Shown: piece after piece, positions 1-19,680 of the stretch
Layout: the number at the start of each line of letters is the position of its first letter
Position numbering within the stretch: the stretch's first letter is position 1
Assembly: GCA_947652605.1 (NCBI GenBank)
Contig: OX393576.1
Location: 14,410,575-14,474,574 of the forward strand
Length of the DNA: 64,000 nt
Source of the DNA: Elmis aenea
Taxonomy: Eukaryota; Arthropoda; Insecta; Coleoptera; Elmidae
Reading direction: 5' to 3'
Translations under genes and position numbers: made by a program
The notes under the pieces: model-generated
What the model was told of the DNA's origin: nothing
Seen by the model: only the letters and a program-made list of their open reading frames with translations
Database searches by the model: none

Positions 1-2539
1 CCGAGAGTTCGCTCGCAAAAATAAAAACATCTCGGTCTACAAAAAAATTCGTAACTCCGTTATTAGCCACCCGAAAATTTTGATTCGGTGTTCAAAATGT
101 AGCTAAAAGACTGGCGCATCCAACGATGTAAAGAAAGTGCAAATAAAACACTTTTTGATATCATCCACAGCCGTCTGAAAAAGGTCCGGCAATATGCCAA
201 GAGTTCGCTCGCAAAAATAAAAACATCTCGGTCTACAAAAAAATTCGTAACTCCGTTATTAGCCACCCGAAAAGTTTGATTCTGTGTTCAAAATGTAGCT
301 AAAAGACTGGCGTATCCAACGACTTAAAGAAAGTGCAAATAAAACACTTTTTGATATCATCCACGGCCGTCTGAAAAAGGTCCGGCAATATGCCGAGAGT
401 TCGCTCGCAAAAATAAAAACATCTCGGTCTACAAAAAAATTCGTAACTCCGTTATTAGCCACCCGAAAATTTTGATTCGGTGTTCAAAATGTAGCTAAAA
501 GACTGGCGTATCCAACGACTTAAAGAAAGTGCAAATAAAACACTTTTTGATATCATCCACGGCCGTCTGAAAAAGGTCCGGCAATATGCCGAGAGTTCGC
601 TCGCAAAAATAAAAACATCTCGGTCTACAAAAAAATTCGTAACTCCGTTATTAGCCACCCGAAAATTTTGATTCGGTGTTCAAAATGTAGCTAAAAGACT
701 GGCGCATCCAACGATGTAAAGAAAGTGCAAATAAAACACTTTAAGATGTCATCCACAGCCGTCTGAAAAAGGTCCGGCAATATGCCAAGAGTTCGCTCGC
801 AAAAATAAAAACATCTCGGTCTACAAAAAAATTCGTAACTCCGTTATTAGCCACCCGAAAAGTTTGATTCTGTGTTCAAAATGTAGCTAAAAGACTGGCG
901 TATCCAACGACTTAAAGAAAGTGCAAATAAAACACTTTTTGATATCATCCACGGCCGTCTGAAAAAGGTCCGGCAATATGCCGAGAGTTCGCTCGCAAAA
1001 ATAAAAACATCTCGGTCTACAAAAAAATTCGTAACTCCGTTATTAGCCACCCGAAAATTTTGATTCGGTGTTCAAAATGTAGCTAAAAGACTGGCGCATC
1101 CAACGATGTAAAGAAAGTGCAAATAAAACACTTTTTGATATCATCCACAGCCGTCTGAAAAAGGTCCGGCAATATGCCAAGAGTTCGCTCGCAAAAATAA
1201 AAACATCTCGGTCTACAAAAAAATTCGTAACTCCGTTATTAGCCACCCGAAAAGTTTGATTTTGTGTTCAAAATGTAGCTAAAAGACTGGCGTATCCAAC
1301 GACTTAAAGAAAGTGCAAATAAAACACTTTTTGATATCATCCACGGCCGTCTGAAAAAGGTCCGGCAATATGCCGAGAGTTCGCTCGCAAAAATAAAAAC
1401 ATCTCGGTCTACAAAAAAATTCGTAACTCCGTTATTAGCCACCCGAAAATTTTGATTCGGTGTTCAAAATGTAGCTAAAAGACTGGCGTATCCAACGACT
1501 TAAAGAAAGTGCAAATAAAACACTTTTTGATATCATCCACGGCCGTCTGAAAAAGGTCCGGCAATATGCCGAGAGTTCGCTCGCAAAAATAAAAACATCT
1601 CGGTCTACAAAAAAATTCGTAACTCCGTTATTAGCCACCCGAAAATTTTGATTCGGTGTTCAAAATGTAGCTAAAAGACTGGCGCATCCAACGATGTAAA
1701 GAAAGTGCAAATAAAACACTTTTTGATATCATCCACAGCCGTCTGAAAAAGGTCCGGCAATATGCCAAGAGTTCGCTCGCAAAAATAAAAACATCTCGGT
1801 CTACAAAAAAATTCGTAACTCCGTTATTAGCCACCCGAAAAGTTTGATTCTGTGTTCAAAATGTAGCTAAAAGACTGGCGTATCCAACGACTTAAAGAAA
1901 GTGCAAATAAAACACTTTTTGATATCATCCACGGCCGTCTGAAAAAGGTCCGGCAATATGCCGAGAGTTCGCTCGCAAAAATAAAAACATCTCGGTCTAC
2001 AAAAAAATTCGTAACTCCGTTATTAGCCACCCGAAAATTTTGATTCGGTGTTCAAAATGTAGCTAAAAGACTGGCGCATCCAACGATGTAAAGAAAGTGC
2101 AAATAAAACACTTTAAGATATCATCCACAGCCGTCTGAAAAAGGTCCGGCAATATGCCAAGAGTTCGCTCGCAAAAATAAAAACATCTCGGTCTACAAAA
2201 AAATTCGTAACTCCGTTATTAGCCACCCGAAAAGTTTGATTCTGTGTTCAAAATGTAGCTAAAAGACTGGCGTATCCAACGACTTAAAGAAAGTGCAAAT
2301 AAAACACTTTTTGATATCATCCACGGCCGTCTGAAAAAGGTCCGGCAATATGCCGAGAGTTCGCTCGCAAAAATAAAAACATCTCGGTCTACAAAAAAAT
2401 TCGTAACTCCGTTATTAGCCACCCGAAAATTTTGATTCGGTGTTCAAAATGTAGCTAAAAGACTGGCGTATCCAACGATGTAAAGAAAGTGCAAATAAAA
2501 CACTTTTTGATATCATCCACGGCCGTCTGAAAAAGGTCC
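1..2539. repeat. 196-bp tandem satellite array
   Basis: About 13 copies of a 196-bp unit run head to tail from before the left edge to about 2539, where the last unit stops abruptly after its 'aaaaaggtcc' segment. Units fall into variants that can be told apart by eye. A has 'gcatccaacgatgta' with 'cacagccgtc' and 'gccaagag'. B has 'aagtttgattctgtg' with 'gtatccaacgactta'. C has the A-like start with the B-like middle. The order is A B C A' B / A B C A B / A' B / chimera, where A' carries 'ctttaagat' for 'ctttttgat' (units near 740 and 2110). This is a higher-order pattern. A 67-codon open frame recurs on the minus strand in most units, but it is just a property of the repeat. Confidence 0.97.
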
Positions 2540-2640
2540 TTTCAAAAGGTCATACTTGTGATACTTGTCATACTTGTGATCGCGTTGGCTATGAGATTGT
2601 GTAGGGAAAAAATCAAAGTTTGTTATAGTTTTTAATCAAG
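2540..2640. other. satellite flank with short TACTTGT repeats
   Basis: Just past the satellite edge there are several near copies of 'catacttgtgatacttgt' (2549-2580). The sequence then passes into a decayed hAT fragment. No gene is seen here. Confidence 0.5.
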
Positions 2641-3510
2641 GAAAACTGGAAAAAAGAAAAGGTGCTCATAAAGAGAGAGAGAAAAGGCTAAAAGTACTTA
2701 ACGAAGTTGCTAAAAAAAATTCAAGTTAAGTGATTTGTTTGCTTTAACTTCTAAAGTTAGTGCACCTGATGTTGAAAAATCATTGATCAAGAATAGCATT
2801 CATCAAATTCGACAAAAGAAGACCATCTAATCTGCCCCATTAAAACGGACAAAATTGAAACGTCGATTATCAACGCAAAGTCTTCATGTTCAAGTCTAAC
2901 TTACCAAGTAACAAATATTTTGAATGCTTATCAGCTAGTTATTTCACAAAACCAACAAGTAAAAATTTTGAGTATTTTTTAACAAACATATCCTTGTCAG
3001 CCAACTATTGGTGATATAACTTATTGGCCATTTAAGCCAAATGTTATATTTTACAGAGATGATAAAATAAGCAGACGATGATTATCAAATCATATTGTTT
3101 AGAAAAAGAATCTCTATTTTGTTCCGTGTGCTTGGCATACAGTGATTAGCACGAATGTTGGTTTGTAAATGATGGAATGAAAGACTGGAAGCATACTCTG
3201 CAACGTGTTAAAGAACATGAAAATAAGATCCATGAAAATTGTGTTTATAGGCATATGCTTAAACTTAAAAGTAAAGATATTTATGGTTTAATATTCTCAA
3301 ATGAAGGCAGCTTACGTCAAAAAAAAAATGCTCTTGAACGCAAGCAAGCATTGGAAAGAATTATAGATGTAAAACTAATTGGAAAAAGGGATTTAGCTTT
3401 TCGGGCTCACAGGAATCTGCTAATTCACTTTCATTAGAGCATGAGACTGAACATGGAATTTTTTTAGAAATAATTTTATTATTATCTAAATATGACAACA
3501 TTTTAAAATT
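2641..3510 (+). pseudogene. decayed hAT (TTF zinc-finger/ZMYM-like) transposase N-terminal part
   Basis: Reading the plus strand in shifting frames gives the order typical of the N-terminal half of TTF-domain hAT transposases. First comes a Lys/Glu-rich leader (2650-2750). Then follows a 'QPTIGDITYWPFKPN'-like stretch near 2998-3045, then a zinc-finger-like 'LFCSVCLAY' (about 3112-3140) interrupted by an in-frame TAG, then 'DWKHTLQRVKEHE' (3182-3220), and finally 'ALERIIDVKLIGKRDLAFR' (about 3350-3405). Similarity ends around 3510, so the catalytic core and the C-terminal dimerisation domain are missing. The stop, the frameshifts and the truncation show that it is not functional. The family call rests on motif resemblance; no search was run. 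Confidence 0.65.
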
Positions 3511-5099
3511 AAATTTTTTTGGATCATTCTTTTTTTGGGGGCCGGTCTAGCAGGTTTTTCCCGCGCCGGTTGAATTTCCCAGTCCGCTACTGACAGCCTG
3601 TATTTTATTTTAATTTAGCTTTCACATTGAAGAACAACTAAACAGCTTGCACTCTGTAGATAAAAAATGGAAAGTTCCATAATAATTATTTAATCATATT
3701 TTATTTATTCACATTTTAACCAAAAATAACCTATAATTTCAATCAAAACAATAACATTTCACATAACATGTTCATAACATAGCTCATAAAAATGTCCCTA
3801 GGTTGTCTTGGCGCACCATCAACTGAATCCGAGATATTTTCCTCGTCAATGCCAGTCTTATGGGATTTAGAAAATGAGTATCAGGATAACAGAAACTGCA
3901 GGAGGTCTTTGCGAGTATTTTGTACTAGTAATATTTACTTCTTAGGTTGGCGAACATGTATCGGCCATGTTGACATCAGCTGTCAAGATGAATAATTTTC
4001 AATGTTTAAAAATTGAGCTATTTTAAACAAATACAGGTAAAAATATTGTGCAAAAACCCAATATTGATTCATTTTATGCTAAACCAAACAACTTTCCTTG
4101 GTTATATGGTGTGTAAATGATTAAAACAGTGTGATTTGTATTTTAGTACCATTCGACACAAATTTGCCTACAAAACTCAAGGTATGGAATTTCGATGATT
4201 AATAAGGTTTTTAAGGCTATTATTAACCCCATTTAGTAACTTTGAACAATCCTGGACTGATATGGTTGCCACAAGTACATGTTGCTGTACATGTGACAGG
4301 AAGTCGCACAACTGGGCACGAATTAGTCTACAACACTTAAGGTATGAAATGTCGATAATATAATAGTACTTTTAAGGCTATAAGTAATCCAAGATGTTAA
4401 TTTTTGGACCAATACAGCTGCCATATAAACAATTATGCATTACGTTTTACAGGTTACTTCGTTATGATTTTTCTTCAGCCGAGTGCTTAACAATATTCAA
4501 TGGTGTTGGTGCAGTTACAGAAATATATTACGATTATCATGTCATGAAGTTAAGTAGTCAACTTTAAACTTGTTGAAACTACGTAGAAGGATTTGAAGAC
4601 ATCGTTTTGTTATGGCAATAAACAACTATTTTGAACTTAAGTTAAGAAAACACTAGGATGATACCAGAATGCAAATTTAAAAGGTAAGATGATAAGATTG
4701 TAAATCATAACTTAATAAATTTAGTTGTTTAAATGTGTTAATTTAGTCTTAAGGTAGTATAAATATTTAGATCTTGTAAATAGTAATTTTCAACTTACTC
4801 AGTATCATCATTTTATTTTGAGACTTCTAATATAAATTATTGTTTTCAGTTGCACTGGAAAGTCCTTCAATAACTTCTAAGCAATGGACTCAAAAAATGT
4901 CCAAGACGAATTAAACAAAACAACATGGAATATGAAGCCACCGTTGATGTGGTTTCAGCCAGGAAATCAAGTTATCTACGGGACAAATGCCGTGAAAGCC
5001 AATCACATAACTGAGTGGAAACTCTCAACACCAAAGTTCTCCTTATACATTTTGGCATTAATTTTTAAGACTTTATTTAAATATTTAATATATTTACAC
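3511..5099. other. no gene recognised; weak diverged tandem duplication
   Basis: This is AT-rich DNA. Segments at about 4150-4260 and 4325-4430 look like diverged copies of each other: both have 'aaggtatg(g)aa', a 'tcgat' stretch and 'ttttaaggctat' in the same order. A 76-codon open frame at 4884-5114 resembles nothing I know and runs into the piggyBac-type insertion, so I do not call it a gene. Confidence 0.4.
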
Positions 5100-5103
5100 T
5101 TAA

Positions 5104-6092
5104 CCCTTAAGTAGTGAGGTGAAATATGAGTTACGTTAGTAGTGAGGTGCGGTCACTGTGACCGCGCAGTTTTTACTGTTGCAAAAAATTGAAAAAGAAT
5201 GTATTTTGTCCTATAATTCAACAATAGTGTTTGTTTGGGTATTTTTCAATGTTTATTGATAAAAAAGACAATGTTTAGTATGAAGCCTTATTATAAAATT
5301 AATAAACTGAACACAGTGTACCTAATAATAACGCATTTTGCGTAAGTCAGCGGACTATATGAATTATACAAAAAAAGAAAACTCGAAACCAAAATTTTTA
5401 TGACTAAAGTGTAACTAAAGGGACCATACTAAACTTATAAATATAAAAAATTATTTCAAAAAAATTAAATCATAAAAACCGCAAGTCTTAAAATTTTACA
5501 ATTTTCCATTACAGTTTTTAGATATTTTCTTAGCACACCAGACAATTTGAATCGAGTTTTTTCATAGAAGTCTTTTCATTTCTAGTTGTTTCTGCTTCTT
5601 CGTTTCCTAAACTGGATATAGCTTGTCAATAATAGTTTATGTTTCTTCCGTATCTTCCTCACCTGTATCTGATTGCATAGATCATGTATCATGTTCGAAT
5701 TTCTTCATAAACGTCACTTACACTGCTGTCTTCATCGCTAATATTGTCTTCAGTTACCTCAATCCATTTCGATAGAGTTTCTTCAAATTTGGATTGTTTA
5801 AACGAACTCTTTTCGAAGGTCCTGCCTTCTCAGGCATGTTTTTTGCCTTTTAGCGCCTGCATGCAAAAAGTTACACTAACGGTGAGGTGCGGTCACTGTG
5901 ACCGCGAATAAACTTTATAATTTTTTTTCGAGACAACGACACAACCCTCGATTTTTGTATGCTAGTCACGGACTAATTGTGAAGTAGTTTGAAGGTACCT
6001 AGACGGGGGGGGATGTACACATGACGAATTAGCTGTAGTATTAGATTGAAATTACCGTGCGGTCACCATGACCGCACCTCACTACTTAAGGG
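5104..6092. mobile_element. piggyBac-type non-autonomous element with TTAA target duplication
   Basis: Both ends are flanked by TTAA (5100-5103 and 6093-6096). The terminal inverted repeats start with CCC and read CCCTTAAGTAGTGAGGTG inward from each end. The motif 'gaggtgcggtcactgtgacc' occurs near the left end (5146-5165) and again inside (5883-5902), and the right-end inverted copy has 'ggtcatggtgacc'; these are subterminal repeats. A minus-strand trace near 5650-5845 has an acidic, Ser-rich reading of the kind found at the N terminus of piggyBac transposases, but it is broken by stops and frameshifts. TTAA target sites and CCC ends are the known signature of the piggyBac superfamily. The element is a deletion derivative without a working transposase. 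Confidence 0.85.
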
Positions 6093-6298
6093 TTAATATG
6101 TTATTTGTTTAGCTGCAGATAATCTTTTATCCTATAAGGTAGAATTTGTCGCTCAAAAGTTGTTAGTTTATTACTGTTTTGTTAACACTTACTGATATAG
6201 TTTATAATTATTGTTAAGTTGTAATATCACTCAATAATTGTAATTTCTCTACGTTAATGTTGACTTTTATTGAAATATTAATAAAAACGTAACAAAAT

Positions 6299-6787
6299 CT
6301 TGCGTTTTAATTTTAATGTATGCAACCCCCCATACAAGGAGTATAATTCCCAACAAAAAATTCAAATTAAGTTCATAAGTTGACCACCAGAGGGCCAAAT
6401 ACCTCCTTTAACTTCTATAATCCTGATACAAGAACTGGATTTTCGGATGAGAAATGAAGTAAAATTTTACAGATTATATTTCCTGAGAGCAAAATTTGAT
6501 TCTTGTATCAGGATCACAGAAGTTAAAGCAGGTACATGGCGGTATTTGGTCCTCTGGTGGTCAAGTTTCAAACTAAATTTGAATTAAAAATTGGTGGGAC
6601 TGACAATTCTGATGAGAAATGAAGCTAAATTTGATTTTTGTATCAGGATCACAGAAGTTAAAGGAGGTACATGGCGGTGTTTGGCCCTCTGATGGTCAAC
6701 TTACAAACTAAATTTGAATTTAAATTTTTTGGTGGGAATCATTCTAGTACGTGGGCTGTGGGTTGCATACATTAGAATTAAACACAA
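6299..6787. mobile_element. TIR MITE with internal inverted and duplicated segment
   Basis: Imperfect terminal inverted repeats of about 28 bp share the core 'taatgtatgcaaccc' (left about 6314-6328, right complement about 6760-6774). Inside, a segment with 'ccaccagagggccaaatacc' (6382-6401) is inverted at 6538-6560 and again at 6678-6700, so the right half contains a partial tandem duplication of the arm. There is no coding capacity. The superfamily is not clear. Confidence 0.7.
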
Positions 6788-9238
6788 AATTTTGTAATAT
6801 TTGTATTAATACCTCAATAGATCTCAACATTATCATTTTAACAGCATTTCCACTTCTGTGAAAACTGTAATAACATATAAAATATTGTCTTAAGTACTTT
6901 TACATTGATCAATGGTGTCATTTATTTCTTACAACAAAATTATTTGTTTATACATACAATTTTACACTGACTTACTTTTAACACAAACACAAATTTATAG
7001 AATGATGATGTAATAATTATAAGGAACTTGTATATGCGTTTGTAAATTGTAATTTGTAATCTAGTTTTCTATTTTGTGTTTTATAAATAATTGTTTTGTT
7101 TGACTACTTAAAAACTATTTGTTGTTAATTCTGTCCAAAGATTTCCAAACGTATGTTTAAAATAAAGTGTATATGTATATACTTGTATTATTGTACTGTA
7201 TGCAAACTAAACTATGGCGTTGTAATTAAATCATTTGTGTTAATGTAAATAAGTTTAATTAAAAATCATCCTTTCCCATCAACCCTTCTGTACAAACTTT
7301 ACTAAAGACCCAATATCATCATCCTTATTTGGAACCTTTACCCTCCTTACAACATGTATTAAAACCCCAGTACTACTACCTATATTATTGAGAATAGCAC
7401 ATCGCACGAAAAAATGGACAAACCATCAAGAAACTGGAACGAATTTGCGACACAGTGTCTCATCAACATATTTTGCACCATGTAGTGGTCGAGCAACAAC
7501 CAAGATATGAAGAATAGGGAAAATGAAGGTAAATAGTTATATCTTTAAGTATTATGCATTTGTTATGAGCATACGTAACTTTAAGGGTTTATTTTATTTC
7601 ATTACAAATGAAATATTTTATTAACTAAATTCGCACGTTTAGTAATATAATTTTTAAGGCTCTATGGATAACTTATTTCAAAAATGTACAATTACGTCTG
7701 GCACAAACTTACACAGGGACACCATCGCAAAAATGGTCAAAACTTGTTGTTCAGGGAATCTTTAAAACCTGGTAAAATGAAATTTGATCACAATACTTTT
7801 GTATGGCGAAAGTAAAAATTTCGGTACACGAACAGTACCTAGTAGCCACAAACTGACCAGATAATAATGTAAGGGTAATAAAAAAAACTTTTATATAAAT
7901 AAGTTATGAATATTTTATTTAAAAATTAATTTATAATAATAAATTTCAAGTTCTTAAGCTTATTTTACATAGTGTTGCACTGCTTTTAAATGTTACTATC
8001 ACATTCAAAAAAAGTGCATTCTGCTAACGTACTGCTAAATTATTTAGAAACCAATAACAAAATATATTTTAGACAGAGACATATCTTGACAAAAACTGTT
8101 CGATAACAGCAATGATAAACCACAATATTACATTTTATGCAAATTTCAAACTGAAAACGCCATACTAAAGAAACATTTATTTAAGCAATAAAGTGTAGTG
8201 GTTGATTTTATGCAAACAGCCATACATAACTTCATATTATTTACTAACTACAACATGCTAAAGTCTGTAAATAGGCTAATTATATTCAGGTAGAATTTAT
8301 ATCGCCTGCTTCATTTAATATAAACCTAACTACTGGTTAAAATCAAATTTAATATTTAAATCAAGTTGGTTACAAATGACACCTTATACAGGAAACAGGG
8401 ATAAGAAACAAGTTTAAAAAAAAAAATAACCAAAATGAAAACAACAGGTATATGCATAATGTCCTTAAAATATAAATGTAAATATTTTATCTACGATATA
8501 TTTGAATCACAAGTTTAGCATAAATTCAACATAAGTTAACATGTCAACATGTCATTACATAACATAGGTACCACTATTTATATAAAGAATATATGTAGCG
8601 GTCGAATAATAGTTAAATTACACCAGCATATGTACCAAGTGCAGCAAAACATTTGTATTTATTTATTTTACTGCTAAGTCATAAGTATATGAAGGACATT
8701 CATGACTCAAAAAACTAAACACAAACAGCAGAGCAAACAGTGTGTAGAGGCTTATCACTACGAATGCTGCTGAATTCTGAAAAAAAAATACACAATACAT
8801 TCTTTTAATAATGAAAGTTTACACATTTCGAACATTGCAAAAAAGTTATATTGATGAAGTAAATATTAAATGTTGAGCCTGACAACAAGCAAAGAACTGT
8901 TTATTTAAATAAGGATTTTTCCAAAACTATTTTAGCAAAAGCATTTATTTGGCTATACTAACAAGCTGCTCTCACATCAAGACAAGACCGTATATTCATA
9001 TGAGTGGCACAGGTGGTCTAAATTCAAAATATTTGTAGGACAACAGGTAAGGAAAGTCTGATCTAGGTTCCTACAGCAACTTTTTTTAGATAAATTCAAC
9101 TGTCTTGCCGGATTTGTAAAAGCAGTTTTCCTTTCTCCCTACAGGTAAAAATTTCAATTTTCATGATTTTGTAAAAACAATCATTACTTCTTTATTTTCA
9201 AAATTTCACAAATTGTTACAAAGGTTTTGGATATTTAT
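6788..9238. other. intergenic, no gene recognised
   Basis: This is mostly AT-rich, simple sequence. A block at about 7265-7530 is less AT-rich and could be old coding or transposon sequence, but no reading frame in it is recognisable. Part of the stretch could be a long Rab11 3' untranslated region, since Rab11 is read leftward. Only transcript data could show that. Confidence 0.4.
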
Positions 9239-9718
9239 AGGTTTGTTCCAACAAGCGATTTAAAACCAATTCAGGTATAAGTACATGAACTGGTTTATGA
9301 ACTATGTACTAATAAATGTATTGGCCAGTATTAGCCATTGTTGGAACGCTTTTACGACTGGCCTAACTGCAATTGACATTTGTGTCTATTGGGTTCATAG
9401 AAATGTGCGGATCGCAAGGGTAAACACCTTAAGAATCCAGTGCTAAATGAGATTGGGAGGACGTTGCATGGCTACCTGCGCTGACGTTATTATGAACAGC
9501 GCATGCGTGTAAAAATTCAAAGTGCTGGTACATGCCTTCGTTCAAGTACTGTTTTGACCGTACACTGACTAGTTAATGTATTAATTTTGTAACAGATGGA
9601 ACAACCGACTAAACCGTTCAGTGGTAAACTATCAGAGACTGTGATGGAACGCGATATCGATACTGCGCAGAATCCTGATAGTACATTGGATTGTACATAG
9701 CCTTGTTGAAACAAACCT
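9239..9718. mobile_element. TIR MITE (AGGTTTGTTCCAACAAG ends)
   Basis: The left end reads 'aggtttgttccaacaag' and the right end is its near-perfect complement 'cttgttgaaacaaacct' (9702-9718). The body is about 480 bp without an intact open frame. A 65-codon minus-strand frame inside it is incidental. Superfamily unassigned. Confidence 0.75.
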
Positions 9719-9794
9719 TATGAGTAGAATTTGATTAATAATTCTGATTTTTTGTAACAATATTAATTATAAGAAGCATACTAATAATTCTTAT

Positions 9795-10845
9795 ACAGGG
9801 TGGTCCACTTTTTAGTAGCAGGACTTTAACAGTCGATAGAAAAACTTATTTTAAAGCGAATATTCCATATCAACATGGGTCCAAAAATGCTTCATTTTAA
9901 AGATACAGGGTGTTTAAATTTTCGAAAAAATAACGATAATGTTTAACCGTTTCTCAACCAGTAGATATATTTAAACCAAATTTGGTATACAGCACCACCT
10001 TACAGGTTACCACAATCGGTGAAAATTTCAAGTCCCACAAGCAACCAGTGGCAGAGTAGTGGGAGTTCAGTTTCAATAAATTTTATAAAAAACTATTACG
10101 GACCTGTTGAAAATCAAACTCGAACTTGTTTTCCGGTAGAGCATTTCATTCTTAACAAAAAGTGTCTCTTGAGTTTTCTTCGTATCTGCCACCGTTTGGC
10201 GCGGAATTCGATTTATTTTACTATTTTCGCGAAAAATTTGCTTTTAAGTTCAATTCAAAAATATCCCGAAAAGCAGTTTGCAGAGTAAATGCTCATTAAC
10301 CGTTAATATAGCTAAACTTCTTCCCTTATTATTAGTATGTTTTGTTATTAAAAACTGCAAAAGTCGGTAATTACTTCTTTATTACGAATATTAGTTATAT
10401 TTTGAGATCGAATTTAGGAGCAAGTTTATCGCGAAAATGGTAAAATAAATCAAATTTCGTGTCAAACGGTGGTAGATACCAAGAAAAGTCAAGAGACACT
10501 TTTTGTTTAGAATAAAATGCTCTACCCAAAAACAAGTTCTAGTTTGGTTTTGTATAAAATTTATTGAAACTGAACTCTTACAACTACGCCACTGGTAGCT
10601 TGTGGGACTTGAATTTTTTACCAATTGTGGTAACTTGTAAGGTGGTGCTGTATACCAAATTTGGTTTAAATATAACTACTGGTTGAAAAACGGTTAAACA
10701 GTATCATTATTTTTTTGGAAATTTCAACACCCTATATCTTTAAAATGAAGCGTTTTTGGACCCATGTTGATATGGAATATTCGCTTTAAAATAAGTTTTT
10801 CTATCGACTGTTAAAGTCCTGCTACTAAAATGTGGACCACCCTGC
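9795..10845. mobile_element. long palindromic (foldback-like) element, ACAGGGTGG ends
   Basis: The sequence from 'acagggtggtccac' at 9795 is repeated as its reverse complement ending at about 10845 ('gtggaccaccctg'). The arms are about 0.5 kb each with a short loop near 10290-10400. The mirrored 'caagtcccacaagc'/'gcttgtgggacttg' (about 10028 and 10597) confirms that the whole arm is inverted. Opposite-strand frames of 89 and 77 codons in the two arms are the same sequence read twice. It belongs to the group of ACAGGGTG-ended palindromes in this window. Confidence 0.85.
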
Positions 10846-11039
10846 ATATGGAACATGGCCGCCATAATTTTATTTTGTTAATTTTCAGAATATTGTATAC
10901 GTTTACATATGTGTTACAAAAGCAAAGATATTGTTACACTTGTGAAAATTTTATGATCATAGTTATGCCAAACTCAGAAATGTGGTGTGGAGGAATAAAT
11001 ATGTCTTTTGGCAGAAAAATTCAAACATACTAACGTGCT

Positions 11040-11320
11040 GTTAGACCAAGAAAGAGTTATAAACACTCAGATTTCTACAGTAGATAAAACGTGAATGGGT
11101 AGAGAACCAAGTTTGCAAATCCGTGAGATGTGCAATATCCAAGAGACAGTAAAATTCTCAAGACAACACAGGAGAGCTTGGAATGAACATGTAAAAGGAA
11201 TGAAGTATACCAAAGATTGCAAGACATCCGCAAAGACCATAAAGCCAGGAAGACCACCAAAGCATTGGCAGAAAATTAAGGAGGGTGTCATCATCAGTGA
11301 AGAGCTCAAATAACGAAGCA
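11040..11320 (+). pseudogene. non-LTR retrotransposon (endonuclease/RT) C-terminal remnant
   Basis: The plus-strand frame 11095-11313 contains 'HRRAWNEHVKGM' followed by 'KPGRPPKHWQ'. The pattern W-x-x-H-V-x-x-M, then basic residues, then G-R-P-x-K-x-W is typical of the extreme C terminus of RTE/CR1-like reverse transcriptases that litter insect genomes. Only this tail remains. The match is short and was judged by eye, so the family is not resolved. Confidence 0.5.
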
Positions 11321-12716
11321 AGACATTAAAGTTCAAACAGGTAGTGGTCTAATAAATAGTAAAAGAAAAACAGTTGTGCCATAAAATTGTTTACAAAATT
11401 CAATATTTAACTATCAAAATAATATTAATTTATGGTTATCAGCATAACATCAATGTATTTGACGATATTTGTGTACTGCTTTAATGTTTTTTTCAGTTTT
11501 GGACTCCCAGGTGTATTTAGAATCATTCATAAGCGGACAATAAATAAATCTGTTAATATATGACACAAGAACTTTAATACGATATTTAATAGCTAGAAAA
11601 TACTAATAACGTTAAGTTTAGCACTATTAGTACAAAATCGATAGTGCCCTTTTTGAATTTATGATGATGGTTTTGAAACCATGGGATACGACAACTATAA
11701 AATTTTCACAAAAGTAACCGTATCTTTGTAATTTTTGTAAAATATCGCACTACTAGAAGAACAGTGACACAACTTAAAAAATCATTTTTCTGAATAGTCC
11801 TGATAACTTTAAGTGAAATTTTTGACAGTCACTTAACAATATTAAATTTTTAAATCCTGATATAGAAATTTCAATTGCAATGGCTGCTTCAAAATTCAAG
11901 AGAGTTTTAATTAAAATTAGGTTCTTCCTCTAACCTGAAAAGTTGTATTTTTGTTTTTTTGAATACCTAGTTTTATTACGGAATCATTTCAGAGTCTCAC
12001 AATCAGTCGTATATTGGTTTCATGCAAATCTTTGCAAACAATTGATAGTGTTGATATGAAAAAAGCCTTAAACAGCAATTTAGATCATGTTCATTCCCAC
12101 TTTATTGTCTGCTGAACTACTGATATATGCCACATTCTACCAAATCCTCAAATTTTACTCAAAATATAACAATCAAAAGCGACAAAAAATATTAAATTAA
12201 CAACTCAAAAAAGTTATGGAATGAAAAACACGCTTTACAAAATTCAACACTTAACTATTAAATCAAAGTTAATTTATGGTTATAAGCAGATTACATCAAT
12301 GTGTTTTATCATATCGACAGTGGAAAGCAATTTTGCTATTAATTTATAATTATCAATAATTTTCGTTGTTTTAATAATAATCCATTTATTTTTTAACACC
12401 AACATTCGTAAAGTTTTTTTTTCAAGATTTAAAAAAAATTGTTTTTTTTCCAAAAACTTAATTGTTTTCTGTCTCTACGGTAAACTTGTAGTTTTGGCGT
12501 TTACAGCAAAATTGCTTACCACCATCGATATTTAGGTATTCAAAAGTATTCAAATTTATATTTTATAATGTTCTTCGATTATAAGCATAAAACAACACTA
12601 TTGACGATACTGATAATAACACCCTGTATATGAAAAATTTTCTACGTGACAAAAATAACAACAGAACATGGATTACCTACCTGAATGAAGTTGGTGGAGA
12701 GTATTGCTAAAAAATA
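11321..12716. other. intergenic or possible Rab11 3' UTR; nothing else seen
   Basis: AT-rich, no recognisable open frame. Segments around 11385-11440 and 12235-12290 ('caaaattcaa...ttaactat' followed by 'taatttatggttat') repeat each other loosely, which suggests another old dispersed repeat. Because Rab11 ends at 12717 on the minus strand, its 3' untranslated region must begin here. Confidence 0.4.

Positions 12717-19680
<6,964 letters not shown>

Noticed and set aside
63..2422. Repeated 67-codon minus-strand open frames, looking like a multigene array
   Set aside because: They are spaced exactly 196 bp apart with the satellite, span the unit boundary, and have no signal of selection; the open frame is broken in the A' units.
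1..2539. Regularly spaced repeats as a possible CRISPR array
   Set aside because: The whole 196-bp unit is repeated without unique spacers, in a eukaryotic genome; it is an ordinary satellite.
4884..5114. 76-codon frame preceded by an acceptor-like 'tgttttcag'
   Set aside because: Its end lies inside the piggyBac-type insertion and no partner exon or family match was found.
10019..10624. Two similar 77-89-codon frames on opposite strands
   Set aside because: They are the two arms of one palindromic element, so the likeness follows from symmetry and not from a gene pair. The same reasoning removes 13326-13529/14085-14276 and 34507-34692/34572-34757.
11067..11336. 89-codon minus-strand frame with hydrophobic stretches
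   Set aside because: It is antisense to the LINE C-terminal remnant; no family resemblance.
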